Shown here: positions 12,448 through 25,010 of the stretch, piece after piece
Layout: every line of letters starts with the position of its first letter
How positions within the stretch are numbered: the stretch's first letter is position 1
DNA from: Phalacrocorax aristotelis
Taxonomy: Eukaryota > Chordata > Aves > Suliformes > Phalacrocoracidae
Assembly: GCF_949628215.1 (NCBI RefSeq)
Contig: NC_134279.1
Location: 15,545,541 to 15,609,540 of the forward strand
Length of the DNA stretch: 64,000 nt
Direction of reading: 5' to 3'
Position numbers and translations under genes: made by a program
The notes under the pieces: model-generated
Databases searched by the model: none
What the model was told of the DNA's origin: nothing
What the model saw: the letters and a program-made list of their open reading frames with translations, nothing else

Positions 12448-15400
12448 TTAAATGCAAGCCATAGCTTTGGCATTTTTGATAACATAAAAGCCGTAAGAGA
12501 AGGCTGGAAGGCCAAGTACACTGCCGGGACCAAGGGGTTTTTCGATAAGCTCTGGCAGCATTTTGTCATCCACCATCCGTAGCACACGGCCATTCAGCTC
12601 AATAGACCTGGAGAGGGACAGAGAGACTGTTCGGGCAGCTGTGCTCTGTTTGCTTTCAAGCACAGCTCTGGACCTGAACGCAAACGTAAACTCAGCCCAA
12701 AGCCAAACTAAACTTCCCTTGAGGGTTTATGTGTGCACACACAGAGACCATCTGCTGCATTCCCTCTGCAAGGACTCCTTTAGAGTAGTGGCACAATCAA
12801 GTTGAAAAGCACATTTCTTACTCTTCTAGTCAGGTTAACAGCAGACCATGCTTTGAAAAGTACAAATTTTAATTGGTTTATCTTGTGCAAGTATTAAGAA
12901 ATCTTCTATGCCCACAGAGCAGATCCTTTCTGTGCCAATGCATTAACGGTAACAATAAAAGAAACCATACAAAGCCTGAACATGTGGCTGTAAATCAGGA
13001 GCCAGCACTTGAGAAAGCAATATACCTGTGCTTGTGCAAAAGGAAAAGTACTTTAGCAGCTCAAACAGAGCCCTGAAGCCTGCTACAAAAAAGCTTCCCA
13101 ATTAACATCAAACAAGTGTCCTGGTACCTTTACAGGCTTTTAGCAGCCTGATTTTAGGAGACCTGATTTAACAGCAAACTTTACTTAAAAAAAAAAAAAA
13201 AAAAAAAGATGACTGATCAGTTACCTCTTCCTCCCTGCCCCCCCACCCCCCACATTTGCAAATTGAACAAGGTGAGGTTTTGAGGAATTGCATGCTTACC
13301 TGGAAAGTATACTCTCTTTGCCATGAGGCAGTAAGAGGTACTGATCCACGTGCTTGCTTGATAAGTAATCAGGTAGCTGCAGATGTTGGGTAATGTTGTA
13401 GAGGTTTAAGGCAAACAGCGTCACATCCCCTTCTCTGTACTTTGGGCTGCAAGGCAAGAGAAGATGATGGTGGGGATCAAGAGAGAAAGATTTCACAGAA
13501 ATAATGTTCATCCTTGCGCTGTCCTAGATTGCTTTTGTTGGCTTGGGGGTAGCTGTAGGCTCAGTTTTGGGGATATTTCACCCTTTCTGGAGGCTTACTG
13601 AAGGGCATTCGTGCAGTGGAGGTAGACGCGGAGCTTCCTCTCGTCGGCTCCCGTCAGACTGACCTGCAGCACCTTGGTACCCACCAGCTTCTTGTAGAGC
13701 AGCGACAGCCAGTAGTCCTGGGAGGCACAAAAACACACGTAAGCACTTGTGAATATGCCGGGTACTCCATACGGTGCTTAATGTAATGTTCATTTTACTG
13801 GTAATTTCAGGATTTTGTTGCTTTACCAAATTTTTCACCATACGATCTAAATTCCCACAAACAGCATAGCTGAAGAGAAAACCCTGCCTCCAAGCCACAG
13901 AGCAGCTGTGTTTACAAGGTACTTTAGAGTAACTTTCCCCTTCATATACAAACCTCAGAGCTCTTTCTGTGGGGGAGTTTGCGTTTTGGAAATGCCTTTC
14001 TGCAGGGTACAGAGCATCTCAGGGCTGAACCTGCAGCGGATTCCTGCAGGAAAGCCTGTGCCAAATCCACAGCTGCAATGCCAGAAGCACCCCCAACAAC
14101 TTTTAAGACTTTCACTACCATCATGCTTTTGAACAGGTCTCAGGATTAATTTCTGAACGCCGGTCAAGAGTAAATCCTCTGACACCCCAGGACGATGCCC
14201 AAGATCAGAGTGATACCCAGTGCAGACTCCTTTTTTCCAGGTCTGCTTCTTCTTGCATCTTGACTACTACTTTTCCTCTATGAAGCCCGTGACCATACTA
14301 AAGAGAGCGTGTGGTTTGTGCAGATGTGCTTTGGGACTAGGAGGTTGCAGGCAGGCTGCATTTTGCAACATGACTTCTTTGAGTGCAGCCCCAGGGGAGG
14401 ATGTGCTCCAGCTGGTGGGTTTCAGAGAGCTTCTCCCAGCTCATCTGTTAGTCTCTTTGAGGTTTTCCTAGAAGGAAAACTGTTGTGTTTCTCTCCTGAC
14501 TCACCACAAGCCCAGGGAAGTGAGTTTTCCTATTGGCCTGTACGCTCAGCCTCTCTGCAAAGAGGTGCAACCTTCTGACATTGCTGTGCTGCTTCGTTTC
14601 CATGCTAAGACTGATGGACCTGGGTGTGGATTTCCCTGCCTCTAAAACATTATTAGCTTGATTTAGCAACAGTACCGCCTGTAGGTGAGGAACAAGGCAC
14701 ACCCTTTCAGTCCAAATGAAATCTATTTTAAATGAGGGAATAAAAAGCCCAAAGCAACAAGACTGACAATGCAGCCCCTGGCATAGGAACCAGCTGAACA
14801 GGCAGGTCAGAAAATCCCCATATGCTGGGTTTCCTCTCAGATGGTTTCCATGAACCTGTGAAAATCACGACTTGGAAACAGGAAAATGAGAGGAAAGCTA
14901 AAAAGAGAGACGCTATCCTTCTCACCCCAAGGTAAGTGCTACTAGCACAAAGAAACTTGCTGTACAAGCAATAACAATGTATAGTTCAAATAATGATGTT
15001 TCGTCACAGCAGAATGTTATTTCCTAGTAAATCAAATTATACAAAATGCATGTTTTAATTTAATTATCCTTCAGCTACTACTGAAGGCTAAACATGCTCG
15101 TGACCTAAGAAATGCTTGAGTCTTGACTTCATGTTGGTTTGGTTTTCACTTGGGATATAATTTATTATAATACCTTGTATCACTACTGTTTAAAACCTAC
15201 TTATCATTCAGCTGAGGAGTACTCAAACCAAAACAGTCCATCCTGAAAAGCCTTGTGAACTCCAGAAGCGTCTGCATACAAATCAGAGTATCATGTCCCA
15301 GAAATCACTCTCTGCTGTGTTGAAGACTAGCTGCATCCCTGCAGTTGCAGTAATTATCTTGTATTTCTATCTATATATAATACATGAACGCATAATGAAA

Positions 15401-18400
15401 CATGAGCCTACGTCAGGCACAAGGATTACTGCAACTATCCTACAAAATCTGTTGCTATCTTGTGTTATTAAAATAGCAGACTTGTATCTCCACATCCAGT
15501 GTTGCCTGTGCAGAAATACATGCGGCATTCAGATTGCGTTAGCGGGATTGCATACATACCGGCAAAGGCTCAAAGTTGGCATCCACCAGGTGATAGGTCC
15601 CTGCCCCAAAGAAAACCTGTCTCATCACCACATCAATCCCCTGCCTGGCTGAAAGCCCGAGTTTATCCAACCACCTGCCAAAAAATGAGGAAAACAACAC
15701 GCAGATGAAATTGCTGACTTCAGCTGTACACCATTGCCCCTCTCCAACAAGCTCAGGAAGTAGGAAAGCAAGAATTAGGGCACAACAATGACTTCCTTGA
15801 ATTGAAATTAGTTGAGTGATTTTAAGTCTTTCATTGATCACCTTAAAAAATAATTTCAGACCACCTTTGGAGGTCCAAGTTAGTGGGAACAGTTGCTCCA
15901 CTCCCCTGTTTGCAGGCAGTGGAAACCAGGAGCAGCAGTGGATGCTCCTGAACTGGCCAAGGGCCTGAAGACTAAGAAAAATCATCACACCAACAACAAG
16001 GTTGCCTGCTAGTACCAGGTTTTGACTTGCTGACCCACCAGGCCCTGAAGAAAAGATTGTCATGCCTTATAGGAGGGAAAAAAATACATTGCAGCTGTAC
16101 TTTTACATAATTTTCAAAGTGTGAACTGCACACTCCCATGCAATTCTATCTCCCTGAATCTACAAACTGATCAAGGTACTAAGAAAAGCCTGAATTCTTT
16201 CATTTCAACAAAATACTACAACTGAAGTCCTTGGAGAAAATTATTTTCAGGACTAGATTTCCCTTTGGTTAGTTGTTTCACGGTGATTGAAGGATGACAT
16301 TGGAAAAGGACACCCACCTCGCGAACGACTTTCCGTCCTCAGAAAAGCAGAGTTAGCATTGCAGATTCAAGGGCAGAAATACAACTTTCTCACACTTCTC
16401 ATCCCCCATTTCCTGTAGGAGTCTGCTATTACCTGGCCTACATCAAACCTCAAGCATGGGGGAAGCACACAGGGAGCGGTGGGAGGGTTACTATCCTCAA
16501 CTCACCCATCACCTGCACACCCTGAGAAGCCTTAGGGAGATGTTACTCCCATGGGCCATGTATGCAACCCCCTTCAGCTGGTAAAATGTGTAATTTCCCC
16601 ATATCTGTGACATGGTACTCACATAAAGCCAGCAACATAAGTGTTGGACAGCCTGGGAGCTCCCCCTCCATAGGCAGAGCTCGTCTCTCCTAGCCAGACC
16701 TTCTTGTCAGGTATGGTCCCATCAACAACCTGACCAGTGTGGCATAGGGAAGAAGAGAAAGAGACAAGAGCTGAGTTTTTTGGCTACTGAAATAATGGAC
16801 AATCAAAATTTTGTACTTCAGCCAAATGCTTATGTATGATGTTTGCATTTAAGGGATAACATAAACTGAGGCAGAATGTCAGAAATTTTTTAATCAAAAG
16901 GACTAGAAGCATATTTACTTCCCCCTGCTCCAAACAATCATGTCCACACATGTAGAACAAGGCAAACATCACTAAAAGTGAGGTCCTGTAAGTCTTCTTG
17001 TACTGAGTAGTAGCATACTTTAAGATATATTGTCCTCAGGATCTCAAAACACAAAGAAATCGGGCGGGGGGGGGTGGGGGGTGGGACATGACACACGGAC
17101 ATGGACAGGTATGACCATAAATTACATCCCTGAGTAATGACTACATCAATAAATGAAAATGTTTTTGGCTTGTGATGTATCTGATACCATGCTTGCTGCA
17201 CAGCAAACGACCGGAACTCATTTATTATTAGTATTGTTAAATGTTGTGGGGTTTTTTTTACATTTACAACGACAGCAGCAGCCAGGCTTTGAGGATCCCT
17301 CTTTATTGCTAGTGAGAAATTTATTCCAAATTCTCTGCTAACCCCCTGGAAACTGAACACGGGAATGATTGAACAGGACAAAGCACCTCCAGGACTTTGC
17401 GTATGGCTGTGGCAAAGGTATCCAACACTTCAGGGCTCAAGAAATCCTCCCTTGTTGCATTTCGTCCATTCACATAGTAACTGGAAATTGAAGAAAAAAC
17501 ACCACCACTGGTACAACCACCACTGAAAGTACTCAGTTGCTTGATACATTTATCCACAGCACTATTTTTCTGTCCAGTTCTTTTTTGTTTCAAAATGTGT
17601 AGGTATATTGTTTGTATTTGAGGGACTATCAGGTATAATTACCTCAATGGAGGCAGGATATCATGGAAATTTTGATCAACAGAAGTATTACGTTTTTTTG
17701 CATCTATTCATTTAGAATGAGGAAAACATCACTGAATAAGAGCCATTTTCTGTACATCTTCTTTTGCTGAGGAGTCTGACACTCATATATAATTACTTGC
17801 TTTACTGTATCAAGTTACGTATTAAAAATATCAGATCCCAGCTTCTGTCCCTCTGGTTGGATTATTTTGGCCAACTGGAGGGGAACGGGATGGAGGCATC
17901 CCTACAGGATGAAGGTTGCCCTCTACCATGAGCAGAAGAGCTTTTAAGTCTGGTTTGTCTGAATAAAGTATGGGAAATTGGGATCTCTGTGGTTTCTGCA
18001 TTTCACTGTGCTATCACTCAGTCCTACCAGAAGTAGCTGAAGTCTTCCAGCCACAAGAGGAAGCTAAAACCCGATAATCCTAAATTAGTAAAGGAAATAA
18101 CGCATGCCATTTAAAGCAATGGCAGCCACAGGGCAAGAACAGCCCAAGAAGGGGAGAGGACACATTTTATGCCTTGCTAGCAGCTCCAAATATGTCCAAT
18201 AAGTCATATATGTATACATATATATAATAAAGCATGTGCATATTTTCCCACTGTTACCTGACTGCTGCACATCACTGTGCTGCATTCAACTCAGGAAGGA
18301 AAACCACTTTCACATGGAAATTGCTTTCAAATGTGTGGAGTTCAGAGCAGGTGCCCTGGGGTCAACATACCCCACTGCCCACCAGAGAACTTTAAAATTG

Positions 18401-21400
18401 CCTCTCTAAGCCACAGCACAAGAGCAAAGGGCTGGGACTGTGCTGTTTGCACTGAGGGTGGGATCCAAGGGCAAGTTGCCCACACACAGCCCAAACTGAC
18501 TTGGAGAGTAAACTTAAGGGAGCAGGAGAAGCTGCTAGCACTTCTCTATGGGTATGGGTCAGCCAGACCTCAAGGTCTTTTTGTTTATATCGAACAAACA
18601 TAGAGAAAAAAGGCAGGATGTAACACATCAGCTAACAAGGCTTCTGCTGCATTTTTTATAAGGTATTGGGTGCATTTGCCAGCGGGGTCATCAGTGACCC
18701 TGAATTTGCTTTTAGGAAGCAAAGCTTTCACTCAAGCAGATTCAGCCTTCCTAATGGCTAGGACAGCACCAACTTCAAGGGCAATGACTCTGTTTCAAAG
18801 CCCAGTCACCCATGGGTTATTTTAAACCTTAGTTAAAAACCTTCTGCTCTTGCAGAAGTTCAGTAGAAGCACCTCTGCCAAGTAACTCTGAGCTACCTTC
18901 TCTTCCTTTTATATGACACCCCCTTCTTCCCATGGGAAAGTGCATTTTATTTGCAAGGGTTGGCAACTTGGAGCTTTGAGACAACTGAGGCTTCTGCTCA
19001 GATCTCACTAGCTTTTGATACATGTTGAAACACAGCATATACAAAAAGGCTCAACCACTGCAGAAACTACCCTGGTGCGGGGGAGAGCCGTGACCTACCT
19101 CCTCACACTGTTCGGAGAAATAAAGCTGCCATGACATCTTTTTCTCCACATCCCACTTCTGTTTTTCTCAGTGCACATATTTAGCAAGCAATATGACCAT
19201 CCCGCACATGTTGCATTCCCCACTGCTGTACCTACATTACAAGCCCCCACCACTGCTTTTGTGTCTCTGCACCCTCTTTGGAGACTCTCTGCATTTCTGT
19301 AACGCGCTCCCTCAATTCATCTCTTATTCTGAGCAGAGGAGTTTGCAGAGAGGCACCCAAGGAACTGCTGAAAGGGGTATTTCACCCGCTCCGTCCTGTT
19401 GAGACGTTCAAATTGACATTTTGTAAAGAAAACATGATAAGCAGAGTGATGATGGTATCTGAGCAGTACTTACTGGTGCCACGTGACAGAGTCGATCACC
19501 TTCCCTCCCGACTTCAGGAAGCTGCAACCAGAGGGGATGTGGTGGAGAGCAGAGGGTTAGTGGGTACCAGTGACAGGTTGTAGTCCTCCATGAGCAAGCT
19601 GCCATGCACAGCCCTCCCCTCTTCCCCCAGCTGGCAGTAGTGATGGTGAATGGGTTTGGGGCCATGCTTGCAATGGCTTTTAAATGGGTGGGCTTTTGGC
19701 AGCCCAGCTGCCTCACTGGGTTGCTGGGTGGATGAATTAATGCTTGTGTAACACAAGGAAGTTTCTAGGGTTAAAAGCCCTTGTTAATACAGCGCTAGAG
19801 CCAGTGCTCAATTGAAGGTGTGCGGATTACTGAAGAATTGCTAGCATCTTAGTTTCAACTGGCTGAGTTGAAAAAGCCTTGAGCTCATGCATGCAGGTAA
19901 GATTTCAGTCATCCCCAGCCAAGGAAAAAAAATTTCCATGTTTCTAATTTAAGGAAAAATGCAGGAAATTAGTTCTTAAATAGACTGGATGTATCCATTT
20001 GTACTTCCTTACTATTGATCTAGAGCAGAAAATCCTTATAACCCTGCCCAGATGCCTTCTGTATCTGGGTGCAGATGAGGCACTGCTATCCACACCTGGC
20101 CGCCCCAGGGGTGCTGCCAGGGCCCCACACCCCTACCTTCTCAGCAGTCTCTGCGTCTGCTTTCGGGGCTGTCCAACATCAGGACCATAGAGCTTCGTGT
20201 GCCGGTAGAGCATATAGCTACTCAGAAGTTGCCGTAAGTGAATAAAATCTTGCCCCAGCTGGAAGCCATCAATGTAGATGCCAGACTTCTTCCTGAAGCT
20301 ATTGGGCTCTGGGAAAGACACGAGCATATCAGCACCCCACTCTAGTTCCGGGGCACGAAATAGGGCAGCTCATTCCACATTGGGAGTACCAACCTTTCAT
20401 GGCTTCACATGATTTGGCACAGTACGGGTAAGATATTTGAAAGCCATAAGCATGAAACCGAAACCTCAGGTGACACAATGTGCTGCTCTCCAGCACTCTG
20501 TCCCAGTCCGTCCCCATCAGTGACATCCTGTGCCTCATGGGGCATCATTCACCTCATCTCAGAGCCGTGGTAGGAACAGCAAAATCATCTCAATTTGCTC
20601 ATTTGTTGGGCCTTCTGTGAAATCCCTCCTCACAAATTAAGAGCTTAATGTTTCCCAATAAGACATCACCGTGTCTTTATGGGCCGTCATCCAAAACATC
20701 CAAAATTACCAGCCCATATCATGGGGTACCTTTCCAGGTGACCGCTGGCCTGGCCCACAAGCAGGCTTTACACTTACCATTTCCGAGCTCCCAGGAGATG
20801 TTGTACCACCGCGAGGCGCAGTAGTCCAGTAGTGCATGGGCATTCGAGCTGTCCCACTGCAATTCGTCTTTCCGCAGCAAGGCATTGAGCCCAAAGATCA
20901 GGTGAAACCCTGAGCAGTTCGCAAAGCTGTATAGAATATCCAGCGTATTTCCTGTGTGGAGGGGAAAGGGGGATGTTTATCTCAAGGTTATGGCGTGCTT
21001 GTTAAGCTCAGGCCAGGCGACAACCTTTACCGCCTGTAGGTATTTAGCCTGGTGCTGCAGATGTGCCAAGCCCTTCCAGCTAGGCAAAAGAGCCCAGCTT
21101 ACTGTGCACCACCCTGCAAGGTGTTGAGATCCTCCCAACTCCTGCAGCAGCTGAACACTATTAAATATGAGGTGGCAGAGAGTAGAAAAAGATTTCTTAG
21201 AAACATTTCACCCACTTAGAAAAATATTAATTTTCAGTGGTTTCAGCTCCTAACAGCCTACGATCCATTTACTGCAGGGCAGATTTGCAGCCCCTGCTTA
21301 TAAACCCTAGCAGAAAAACTCCGTTGAAGTCTTACTTGTAATAGTGGTGTTTTTGTGCTTTTTCCAGTTATGCTCTGCAAGAATCAGCTTCTCCTGGCTG

Positions 21401-24400
21401 GGCCACTGTGCCAGCAGTAGCTTCTCAACAGCAGCAAACGCAGGCCTCGAGCCACAAGCCTCTGTAGGGCAGAAGACAGATGACAGCAATTAACTCTTCG
21501 TCTTCATGGCCAGGGTTCAGCATGCAAAGCGCTGCATCCCTCAGGAGGAAGTAAAACTGCTTGGTGCTAGGCTTAGAGCCAGTTGTGCACTTCTGTGAAA
21601 TGCACCCCTACTTTCACAATGTTAACCACATAGAAAAAAGAGGGTTGGCTTGATGCATAAATATGCATTATATATATAATGTATATTTCCTGCTTTAAGG
21701 TGATGGAGATGAGGGGGTGGCAGAAGACTGAGCTGGCCTTCTGGAGGCTGGTGTCGTGGCAGTCATACCCCAATAAACTATTCTAGCTGGAGCACCATCC
21801 GGAAACCCTTGGTCCAGTGAGCTGACAAAGCATGGGCTGCAGTGCCCAAGGAGCAGATAAGCCCCCCCGGCATGAAGCAGTACGGCAGGGTTCATGGCCT
21901 GCCTTGCTGTGGGCAGATAGAGGGCAATGCTTCCTGTGCTGCCTGTCTCATGCAGGGGAAAGTACCGACTAGCCCACATGGCTCCAACAGCAAAGCCAGC
22001 AGGAGTCATAAGACACTTTTTCTTCAAAGCCCATGTTTTTTCTTGGCATGCAAACCACTAACAAGCCATAACCAGAGAGAAAGGCACGTGCTGGAGTCAC
22101 AGTTACCTAGAGAGGAGGTAGCCACTCAGCAAAGCAGTCCCAGGGGAAAAGTACTACTCTATTTCAAAACCGAGCATCACCAGTTGTACAGTGATATATG
22201 ATTGCACTGTTGTGCTATGTACTGCAGGAATAGATGGATTTTTTTTCATCTGAAACAACTCTAGACGGGTTTATGTGCTTTTGCTAAGTTTAAAGAGGAA
22301 ATGGACTTTAATGAAGTGGGAAACCTTGCATGCCAGGACCAAGCTTGAGCCGTTGGCAGTGGTCCGGTGGATTTGCACTTGCCCTGTCGAAACGACAGGA
22401 GGGCAAGGCTGCACCCCCAGCCTAGCTCTGGCTTTGGCCAAGATAGAGAAAACAGAAATCATCAGATTATTTCTTCTATCTGTTACTTAATTTTCATAAT
22501 GGAACCACAATTTTTGAGCTGACCTGACCGCCTCCCAGGTGGCGGGAAAGCTCCCAGGGCTGCTGTGGGGAGCACAGGGCAACAAAGGGAGAGCCGCAGC
22601 AGATGCCAGGGTGGACATGAGGTTCCCCACGCCATTCCTCACTTCCCCACGGCTGGCGCAGCTCCTCCCATGCTCTGTGCTGAAGGGCCATGGATCTCCT
22701 CTCCACGGAGGAGAGCAATGCTGACCCCATGAAGGACCCCCAGCGCTGCTGCTGTGCCCTCGTGCCATCCCCAGCCTGCATCAAAGCCACCTCCTAAACC
22801 CAGGACGGTTTCTAGTCTAACATGTTGATGGCTGTTTTACCTTGCTGGGCCTGAAGTTCCCAGACAATTTTTTCTTCTGAAGTTGAATTCTTGTTGGGAT
22901 CAAAGATGAGAAAATCTGTTTCGGTGCCACCGAACCTCAGGAAGCCTGGGGACAGGGCCGTTGCCAGGGCACGCAGTTTGGGATTGCTGAGCATAGGACA
23001 TCCAGAAACAGAAGAAACACTGTATTCATGCAGACTATGGCTTTGGTGTAGAGGCTAAGTGTGACAAGGGCTCAGAGGGACATGCTGCAGCAGGTGACCT
23101 GGGGCTACCCAATAGCCTCAGGGTACTGCTGACACCTCACTGGACCTCTGCACTGTGCAACAGAGGTGCTGCTGAGTGGGCCAGGAGAGCATCAGTGTAG
23201 GGGAGACATGCCCCAGGGAAGAGGCTCACAGGCAGGGAGTCAAATCCTGGGGGCAATACATCAAAACAGGTATTTTTTTGTTCTAAGCATCCTTCTCCCA
23301 TAGAATTTTTTGGGTTTGTTAATACAAAACTAACATACCAGTCCCATGAGAAGGTGGGCTTAAAACTGACTTTACACCATCAGTCTCAATTTCCATCAAC
23401 AAGAGCTAAAGTGATTGCTTTTGTACCCAAGAGAGATTAAGAATCCACGCAAGGACAAGCGTTAGCTTTAGCAGAGCAGGTTTATAAAGTAACATAAACC
23501 CTGCCTCTGTGACTTGCGCGTACCCTGCACAGGATATGCAGCACTGACACCCGGCCTTTGCTGGGGGAAACCACGAGGCATCAGGGGACGCCGGGTGTAC
23601 AAGCACTATCTGCTCCGTGGTGACACACAAGCTGATTAGAGGCCACCAAGTACTTCCCGCTCTTCACAGCAGCGGTGCTGGCCCTAGACTGAACCTCAAG
23701 GTGTGCAGTTGGGGCTGGAAGTTGGGGACCTGAGCACTTTCCAATAAAGCTGGTGTCACCTTTCTCCCCACCGTGGTGAGAAGGAAAAGGTGAAAGTGGT
23801 GGGAGGAGGGAAATCAGGACAGGAGAAATACCATGGGGCTGAAAAATGGGATCAGGCAGATGAAAAGGAAAGATAGAGTCAAAATGAATAGAGTACAAAA
23901 AAACCCCAAAAATCCAAAACCAAAATACAAGAGAGCAAATGCAGGGAAGAAAAGGCAAGACAGAGGTCAGAGTCAAAAGAACAGACAGGGAACACCTACA
24001 CGAGGTGGGCAGTTTTCAGTGTTACTCAAAGAGGAAAAAAATATTTCATTTTTAGGATCTCTCGATTCAGCATTTATTTGGCTTTACGTTGACAGTGCCC
24101 CGGCAAACATCTGCCAAGCTGCCCGAGAGCTTACCTCGTGGAGCGGCAGGGCTGGCAGCCCCCAGTCCCACCACACGTAACCCCTCTGCTCGGCGGTTTC
24201 CTTCTGCTTTTTTTCTGCTCGCAAAGCAGCTCCCCTCCCAAGTTCACCCCCGAGCTGCTCCCAGCGAGGGCCACCCGAGCTGCGCCCTCCCGCTCCTTCC
24301 CCGAGCACAAGCGGAACGGCGCGGCTCGCACCCGCGGCAGGTACCGCCTTGCTGCTGCGGGAGGGTGGAACTGGTGAACCCCGCAGCAGAGGGGGTCCAG

Positions 24401-24824
24401 CAGCCTCCCCCGGCCCCAGCTCCAGCGATGGGGTCTCCCCGTTCCCCTGCCCTGCCCCTCCGGAGCACGCTGGGCAGCAGCGCGCCTTCGCCGGCGCCCC
24501 GCCGGGGTGCCCGGGCTCCCCTCCCCGCGGACACCTCTGCCTGCCGGGCACCTCCCTCGCCCCCCCGCTCCGGGGGACCCCTCTGCCGCCAAGCCCCCCC
24601 CCCCGCCCCAGGGCCCTTTATTCCTTTGCCTAAAAGGGGAGGGAGGCGGCTCACCTGAGCAAGGCGACATAGCGCGGGTCCCGGGCCAGGCTGGCGTCCA
24701 GGGTGAGGGAGAGGAAAGCGGGGCTCACCTCCCTGCGGGGGCTGCCCCGCAGCTCCAGCCGCAGCACCGCCGCCCGCCGACCCCCCGCCAGCGCCAGCAG
24801 CAGCAGCAGCGGCGGCAGCAGCAT
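12448..24824 (-). CDS. HPSE: heparanase (HPSE), endo-beta-glucuronidase
   Basis: Cleaves heparan sulfate in extracellular matrix and lysosomes (glycoside hydrolase family 79). Twelve coding exons: 24824-24655, 22986-22841, 21461-21336, 20951-20778, 20308-20137, 19521-19474, 17480-17387, 16729-16623, 15674-15560, 13717-13599, 13446-13300 and 12607-12448. They join to 1578 nt, 525 aa; chicken heparanase, from memory, has about 523. Residues 1-19 are a short Leu-rich signal peptide. The acid/base glutamate is E206 in ELGNEPNSF, split by the exon 4/5 junction. The nucleophile is E325 in [12 protein letters not shown]. Substrate-binding TWHHYY and the heparin-binding [10 protein letters not shown] (139-148) are present. 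The region around 92-138 corresponds to the linker removed when human proheparanase becomes a heterodimer. Several NxS/T sites fit a secreted glycoprotein. The exon 7 donor is weak (GTGCTT), but the phase and family alignment support it. The gene looks intact. Confidence 0.96.
13187..13207. repeat. 21-base A run
   Basis: Uninterrupted A run in HPSE intron 11, followed by C-rich sequence. No retroposon body is recognisable next to it. Confidence 0.85.
17062..17085 (+). repeat. G-rich tract in HPSE intron 7
   Basis: Runs of 3, 9, 6 and 3 G separated by single bases on the plus strand, meeting the G-quadruplex pattern. It is antisense to HPSE, so the HPSE pre-mRNA carries a C-rich tract. It lies about 300 bases past the exon 7 donor and is not the acceptor tract of exon 8. 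Confidence 0.7.
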
Positions 24825-25010
24825 CCTCCGCTCCCGGCGCGCCGCACCGCCGGCGGGAACACCCCGCGGAGGGCGGGCTCGGCCCGGGGGCGGGGGCGCA
24901 GCCCTCTGCTCCCCCCGCCGAGGAGGGCAGGGCCGTCGTGAGCAGCTGGCGCCGGGACTCTCCGCGCCCCCTGGAAGGGCTGCGGTAGCACCCCGAGGTG
25001 CAGCCCTGCT
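24090..25010. promoter_or_regulatory. HPSE: CpG-island promoter of HPSE
   Basis: A strongly GC- and CpG-rich island covers HPSE exon 1 and the start of intron 1, with a C11 run near 24594-24604. No TATA box is evident. Long overlapping open frames on both strands (up to 260 codons) are products of the GC content: they are proline, arginine and alanine rich and match no family. Confidence 0.7.

Noticed and set aside
15293-15652. 119-codon plus-strand open frame
   Set aside because: It runs antisense through HPSE exon 9 and intron sequence; its last part is just the complement of real coding sequence.
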